From the NCBI GenBank assembly GCA_964393865.1, contig CAYMUW010000011.1, positions 10,946-74,945 on the forward strand: a stretch of 64,000 nt of DNA, given 5' to 3'. Under the pieces are notes generated by a model. That model ran no database searches, was not told the DNA's origin, and saw only the letters and a program-made list of their open reading frames with translations. This DNA is from Suilimivivens sp964393865 (GTDB lineage Bacteria; Bacillota; Clostridia; Lachnospirales; Lachnospiraceae). Made by a program: the position numbers and the translations under genes. Shown piece by piece: positions 59,986 to 64,000 of this stretch. Position 1 is the stretch's first letter, and every line of letters begins with the position of its first letter.

Positions 59986-60861
59986 ATGGCAGTGTATACG
60001 CTTAAAAATGAAACGGTTTCCATTCAGGTTGCTTCCCATGGAGCGGAACTGAAATCTTTAAAGAAGCTGGGCACAGGAACAGAATATATGTGGAAGGCTG
60101 ACCCGGAATTTTGGGGAAGAACTTCACCTGTGCTGTTTCCCTTTGTGGGAGGAATGAACAATAAGGAGTATCGGACTAAGGGAAAGACTTATCCTATGTC
60201 CCAGCATGGCTTTGCCAGAGATATGGAGTTTACATTGCTTTCCCAGAGTGAGGATGAGATATGGGTGGAATTGAAATCCAATGAGGAGACACTGCAGAAA
60301 TATCCCTATGAATTTGTCCTGAAGCTGGGTTATAAGCTTTTAGCAAACGGGGTAGAAGTGCTCTGGCAGGTAGAAAATCCCGGCAGGGAAGAGCTGTACT
60401 TTTCCATCGGGGGTCATCCCGCATTCAATTGTCCTATAGAGGAAGGAAAAGAACAGACCGATTATCAGATTTATCTGGATGCAGAGAATGAGATCGTCAG
60501 TACCAAATTAAGCAGCAACGGGCTGGCAACCGACGAAAAAGATCAATATTCCCTGAACAATGGTTTTCTCAAGATCACAGAGGATTTATTTGATAACGAT
60601 GCACTGGTAATTGAGCATAATCAGGCAAAGAAAGTAGCGCTGTGCACCTCGGATGGAGCGCCCTATCTGACAGTCACCATGGAGGCGCCCCTTTTCGGAA
60701 TCTGGTCTCCTCCGCATAAGAGAGCGCCTTTTATCTGTATTGAACCTTGGTATGGCAGATGTGACCATAAGGATTTTAGTGGAGAGTTAAAGGATCGGGA
60801 GTGGGGAAACTCTATTTCAGCCGGACAGGTTTGGAAGGCGTCCTATCAGATAGAGGTTTGA
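59986..60861 (+). CDS. Aldose 1-epimerase family protein (LacX-like)
   Basis: 291 aa from ATG 59986 with AAGGACGGGA upstream. Galactose-mutarotase-like beta-sandwich: VSIQVASHGAELKSLKKLGT at the start, FPFVGGMNNKEYRTKGKTY, the catalytic-type His in YPMSQHGFARDMEF, YFSIGGHPAFNCPI, and FICIEPWYGRCDHKDFSGEL with the conserved Glu. The subfamily (COG2017, LacX type) acts on hexose or hexose-6-phosphate anomers; the substrate is unknown. Single gene followed by a strong bidirectional terminator. Confidence 0.93.
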   Translation: MAVYTLKNETVSIQVASHGAELKSLKKLGTGTEYMWKADPEFWGRTSPVLFPFVGGMNNKEYRTKGKTYPMSQHGFARDMEFTLLSQSEDEIWVELKSNEETLQKYPYEFVLKLGYKLLANGVEVLWQVENPGREELYFSIGGHPAFNCPIEEGKEQTDYQIYLDAENEIVSTKLSSNGLATDEKDQYSLNNGFLKITEDLFDNDALVIEHNQAKKVALCTSDGAPYLTVTMEAPLFGIWSPPHKRAPFICIEPWYGRCDHKDFSGELKDREWGNSISAGQVWKASYQIEV

Positions 60862-60909
60862 ATCCGTCCTTCTATAACTGCTCTTTGCCACAATGTCAAG
60901 TGGTGAATT

Positions 60910-60967
60910 AAAAAAAGACAGGTCACTATCAAAGAAATTTATCTTTCATAGTGTGCCTGTCTTTTTT
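60910..60967. terminator. Bidirectional terminator
   Basis: AAAAAAGACAGG...CTAT (from 60910) pairs with ATAG...CCTGTCTTTTTT (to 60967), a long near-perfect stem with A-run on the left and T-run on the right, so it works on both strands. Confidence 0.9.
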
Positions 60968-60990
60968 GAACCTTGAGCTTTCTTATACAC

Positions 60991-61027
60991 AAAAAGCCTG
61001 AGAGAACTTTTTAAGAACTCTCAGGCT
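60991..61027 (-). terminator. Terminator of the ABC exporter operon
   Basis: Read on the minus strand, AGCCTGAGAG and CTCTCAGGCT form a 10-bp stem followed by TTTTTG, eight bases after the last ABC gene. Confidence 0.88.
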
Positions 61028-61034
61028 AAATCGC

Positions 61035-62777
61035 TTAATTTAATTGCCACCCGGCACTCTGCCGCTGTAGTTCCACCATGCGGCGGTAAAGGCCGTTTTT
61101 GTCCATCAGCTCTACCGGCGTTCCTTCTTCCGCAACCCGACCATCTGCCAAAACAACGATTTTATCGGCTGCCTCCACAGTACGCATCCGGTGAGCGATC
61201 ACCAATACGGTCTTTCCGACCAGCAGGCGGGAGAGCGCCCCTTGAACCTTTGTTTCATTTTCTACATCCAGACTGGCAGTTGCCTCGTCAAGGAGGACGA
61301 TGGGCGCGTCTTTCAGCAAGGCTCTTGCAATAGAGATGCGCTGCCGTTCACCGCCGGAAAGCTTCGCCCCGTTCTCTCCGATAGGGGTGTTATAGCCCTG
61401 GGGAAGCCGATGAACAAACTCATCGCAGTTTGCCGCTTTGGCCGCCGCCCGCACTTCGTCATCCGTTGCGCCATGCCTGCCAAGACGGATATTTTCCATC
61501 ACGGTATCATCGAACAGCACCACATCCTGAAACACCATGGAATAATCCCGCAGCAGTACCTCTGGGTCTACGGTAGAAATATCCACGCCGCCTACACGGA
61601 TCACTCCTTTGGAAATGTCCCACAGCCTTGCGGCAAGCCGGGCGCAGGTGCTTTTACCGGAACCGGAAGGGCCTACCAACGCCGTGACTTCGCCCTCTTT
61701 CGCGGTAAAGCTCACATCATGCAGAACCTCTTTTTCATCATAAGAAAAGCCCACATGCTCAAAGACAATATCATGCCCCTGCGGCTCAAATTTTTCTGCG
61801 CCCTCTGCTGTAGGCGTGTCATAAATTTCATTCATACGGTCGGCCGACACCTGAGAAACAAACATTTCCGCAATGAGCGCCAGACTTTGGTCGAATGGAG
61901 CATAGACACGAGTAATGACAAGCAGGAACAGGAACAAAAGCATGAAATCAATGCTGCCGGACAGAATCAAATTCGCACCTACAAGAATGGTCGTTGCCAC
62001 GCCCAGCCGCATGATAACGCTGGCAGCATTGACAAAAAGGCCAGTTCCCAGCTCACCCTGAATCGTAACCCGTTCATGTTCGTCAATTTTCTGATTCAGT
62101 CCGTTCAGATACCGTTCCTCCTGGTTTGTGGCACGAATCTCTCTGACATTTTCTAATGCTTCCTGAATCCCATCGGATACCCGGACGGCAGCTTTTTTCG
62201 TCCGTTCCGCATTGTGGGCGGCAATCTTGCGGCTGCCAAACAGCAGGCCAAAGGCTACCGGTACACCCCACAGGCAAGCAATCGCCAACCGCCAGTCGTA
62301 AACCAACAGGCACACGGCGATGATTGCCGTAGAGATGTAAGCGCCGTACAGATACCCCAGCACATGAGACCAGACATGTTCCATCCGATTCACGTCTCCC
62401 ATGATGGTCTCGGTTAAGTCTGCTAAATCCCGCTTGCCAAAATACCCCAGCGGCAGTTTACGAAGCCGTTCCGCCAGACTAAGACGTGTGGTTTTGACCT
62501 CATTATATACCAGCCCATAGGTAGCTTTGTATTGCTGCAAATGGGTCACGAAGGACAAGAGGACAAAGAAAACCAACAGCCCGATGACAAGCGCTGAACC
62601 GGGCAGAGTACTTCCTTCCGTCAGAGTCCCCATAAATCCAGACATGACCAGATACAGAATGCTGACGCCGCCCATGACAACCAGATTCACGATCACTGTC
62701 CAGAATGTGCCTTTCTTTGTGTTCCTGACACCCTGATCGGTCAGGGCATATTTTCGCTGAAACTTCTCTCCAAACAT
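61035..62777 (-). CDS. ABC exporter half-transporter (permease-ATPase fusion), second subunit
   Basis: 580 aa: six-helix ABC exporter domain (VVMGGVSILYLVMSGFMGTL; STAIIAVCLLVYDWRLAIAC) then an ATPase domain with Walker A LVGPSGSGKSTCARLAA, signature GAKLSGGERQRISIARALL, Walker B APIVLLDEATASLD and the H-loop VIAHRMRTVE. It joins the neighbour without a gap (the genes abut at 62777/62778), which suggests a heterodimer. Related pairs (IrtAB/YbtPQ-type and multidrug types) export or import siderophores, peptides or drugs; substrate unknown. Codons are more G+C-rich than in the rest of the window, a sign of transfer. Confidence 0.93.
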   Translation of the reverse strand: MFGEKFQRKYALTDQGVRNTKKGTFWTVIVNLVVMGGVSILYLVMSGFMGTLTEGSTLPGSALVIGLLVFFVLLSFVTHLQQYKATYGLVYNEVKTTRLSLAERLRKLPLGYFGKRDLADLTETIMGDVNRMEHVWSHVLGYLYGAYISTAIIAVCLLVYDWRLAIACLWGVPVAFGLLFGSRKIAAHNAERTKKAAVRVSDGIQEALENVREIRATNQEERYLNGLNQKIDEHERVTIQGELGTGLFVNAASVIMRLGVATTILVGANLILSGSIDFMLLFLFLLVITRVYAPFDQSLALIAEMFVSQVSADRMNEIYDTPTAEGAEKFEPQGHDIVFEHVGFSYDEKEVLHDVSFTAKEGEVTALVGPSGSGKSTCARLAARLWDISKGVIRVGGVDISTVDPEVLLRDYSMVFQDVVLFDDTVMENIRLGRHGATDDEVRAAAKAANCDEFVHRLPQGYNTPIGENGAKLSGGERQRISIARALLKDAPIVLLDEATASLDVENETKVQGALSRLLVGKTVLVIAHRMRTVEAADKIVVLADGRVAEEGTPVELMDKNGLYRRMVELQRQSAGWQLN

Positions 62778-64000
62778 TTACTCCGCCTCCTTTTCGCTGG
62801 TAATTTTCCACTGAACCGCCTTGTTATAGTCAGTCCACATCCTGGCATACAGACCTCCTGAAGCAGTCAGCTCCGCATGCGTGCCCTGCTCGGCAATATG
62901 ACCTTCTTCCAGAACGATAATCTTATCTGCGCCCACAACGGTGGAAAGACGGTGGGCAATCATAATAACCGTGCGGCCTTTCGTCAGTGTAGCGAAGGCT
63001 TTCTGGATCAGCACTTCATTCTCAGGATCGGCAAAAGCAGTGGCTTCGTCCAGCACGACAATAGGCGCGTCCTTCAAAATGGCTCTGGCCAATGCAATGC
63101 GTTGCTGTTCGCCGCCGGAAAGATAGGTTCCTTCGGCGCCGATCTGTGTATCAAGGCCATCCGGCAGTTTATCCAGAATATCCTTGCACTGGGCAGCCAT
63201 CAGCGCAGCTATTACCTGTTCTCTTGTCGCTTCCGGGCGGGAGGCTCGGACATTTTCCAGAATAGATGCTTTGAATAAACGGTTATTCTGGAATACGAAA
63301 GCCACCTGATCCATCAGGACATGCGGATCGATCTGGGCAACATTGACCCCGCCGACTTCCACCGCACCGGACGTCGCATCCCAAAAACGTGGAATCAAGC
63401 TGGCTGCCGTTGTCTTTCCGCCGCCGGACGGCCCCACCAGAGCTACGGTCTGCGCCGGCTGTGCTGTAAAGGACACATGGGAGAGAGCCGGGCTTTCCGC
63501 TCCGTTATAGGTAAAACTCACATCCTTAAATTCTACTTTATTATTATGAGGTTTCTGCGGGTGACTGGGTGCTTCCAGTGTAGGCGCCTCCATCACCTGA
63601 TTGATACGTCCCAAAGCGGTACTGGCCAGCATCATGCCGGAAGAAGCAAACATGATTTTTGCAAGCGCAGTAGAAATGATGGCTGAAAATACGGCATAAA
63701 AAACGAAATCGGTAACAAATCCGGCAAAACTGCCGTTTGCCAGTGCGCCTGGGGCAAGGAACAGAGCCACCGGAACCAGAAACACAAAAGCTCCTTCGGT
63801 AAAGGTTAAATTGACAGACTGAGGAACACGGCATACATCTGCCTGATAATGTTCGGCTTTACTGCTGTAATCTTCAATCGCCTCCTGAAACGCCTTGAAC
63901 GAGTAGACCGTCTGCTGGAATATTTTAACTACAGGAATCCCCCTTACATATTCCGTTCCCGCTTTCGTCATGCGATCCTGAGCCGCCTGATATTCCGCCA
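62778..64000 (-). CDS. ABC exporter half-transporter, first subunit, 5' part outside window
   Basis: The open frame runs to the window edge at 64000, so only the C-terminal part (about 407 residues) is seen: the end of the membrane domain (AGTEYVRGIPVVKIFQQT; FVFYAVFSAIISTALAKIMF) and a complete ATPase domain with Walker A LVGPSGGGKTTAASLIP, signature GTYLSGGEQQRIALARAIL, Walker B APIVVLDEATAFADPENE and H-loop IAHRLSTVV. Next to Walker B the usual ATASVD is ATAFAD, a feature of YbtQ-like subunits. It ends immediately before the partner gene. Confidence 0.93.
   Translation of the reverse strand, partial: AEYQAAQDRMTKAGTEYVRGIPVVKIFQQTVYSFKAFQEAIEDYSSKAEHYQADVCRVPQSVNLTFTEGAFVFLVPVALFLAPGALANGSFAGFVTDFVFYAVFSAIISTALAKIMFASSGMMLASTALGRINQVMEAPTLEAPSHPQKPHNNKVEFKDVSFTYNGAESPALSHVSFTAQPAQTVALVGPSGGGKTTAASLIPRFWDATSGAVEVGGVNVAQIDPHVLMDQVAFVFQNNRLFKASILENVRASRPEATREQVIAALMAAQCKDILDKLPDGLDTQIGAEGTYLSGGEQQRIALARAILKDAPIVVLDEATAFADPENEVLIQKAFATLTKGRTVIMIAHRLSTVVGADKIIVLEEGHIAEQGTHAELTASGGLYARMWTDYNKAVQWKITSEKEAE

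Noticed and set aside
1..64000. CRISPR arrays, tRNA and rRNA genes
   Set aside because: No regularly spaced repeats, no cloverleaf-like segments and no rRNA sequence were noticed when reading the intergenic regions.

Overview
The window is chromosomal DNA of an anaerobic, endospore-forming Firmicute, most likely a member of Clostridia/Lachnospiraceae. Reasons: a full set of spoVA genes (AA, AB, AC, AD, AE), an alpha/beta-type small acid-soluble spore protein, a YtvI-type membrane protein, AddAB rather than RecBCD, strong GGAGG ribosome-binding sites with occasional GTG/TTG starts, several clostridial DUF families (DUF2225, DUF6062, a DUF6106-like protein), a TM1266-type iron-only hydrogenase regulator, and a ThiT ECF transporter behind a TPP riboswitch. 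No rRNA, tRNA or CRISPR array was seen.

Layout. 1-14.4 kb is mostly housekeeping: an ApgM-type mutase next to aspartate kinase, a decayed ABC-2 permease, guaB, a GGDEF-EAL protein, the glnS-DUF2225-MocR operon, and a TetR-DUF6062 pair. 14.4-25.7 kb is a sporulation neighbourhood in which the spoVA genes are broken into separate units: spoVAC on the minus strand, spoVAD alone, spoVAA-spoVAB as a pair, spoVAE alone. Between them lie an MBOAT/SGNH O-acylation pair, a glycoside-hydrolase-like protein, an EEP-family enzyme and a ridA/shikimate-kinase-like/EamA operon. Two sigma-G-like promoters can be read in front of spoVAA and spoVAE. 25.8-35.6 kb is a peptidase-HAD-addB-addA operon.

35.6-43.1 kb is an accessory patch: a metal P-type ATPase divergent from a TetR regulator with a repeated operator, an Rpn-like nuclease gene with a doubtful 5' end, the TPP riboswitch and thiT, then an AT-rich scar. 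In that scar a 5'-truncated AgrC-like kinase and a 5'-truncated AgrB-like peptidase meet head to head. They are followed by an HPr-kinase-like P-loop protein and a third ORF that is cut off by an IS66 remnant.

43.1-60.9 kb returns to core genes: malQ, CYTH, DJ-1, CBS, GreA, the SASP gene, an ECF S component with a TM1266 regulator, then tig-clpP-clpX-lon-ysxC (protein quality control) running into ytvI, D-lactate dehydrogenase, truA, VanZ and DUF308 genes, and an aldose-epimerase-like gene. 61-64 kb holds a two-gene ABC exporter on the minus strand, visibly richer in G+C than the rest, insulated by two terminators and cut by the window edge.

The most interesting places are the agr/HprK-like/IS66 scar (about 40.3-43.0 kb), the dispersed spoVA system with its separate promoters and a hairpin that covers the spoVAD ribosome-binding site, the shikimate-kinase homologue that lacks substrate-binding arginines, and the TetR operator pair at 37.6 kb. 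All functional calls come from reading the sequence; no database search was run.
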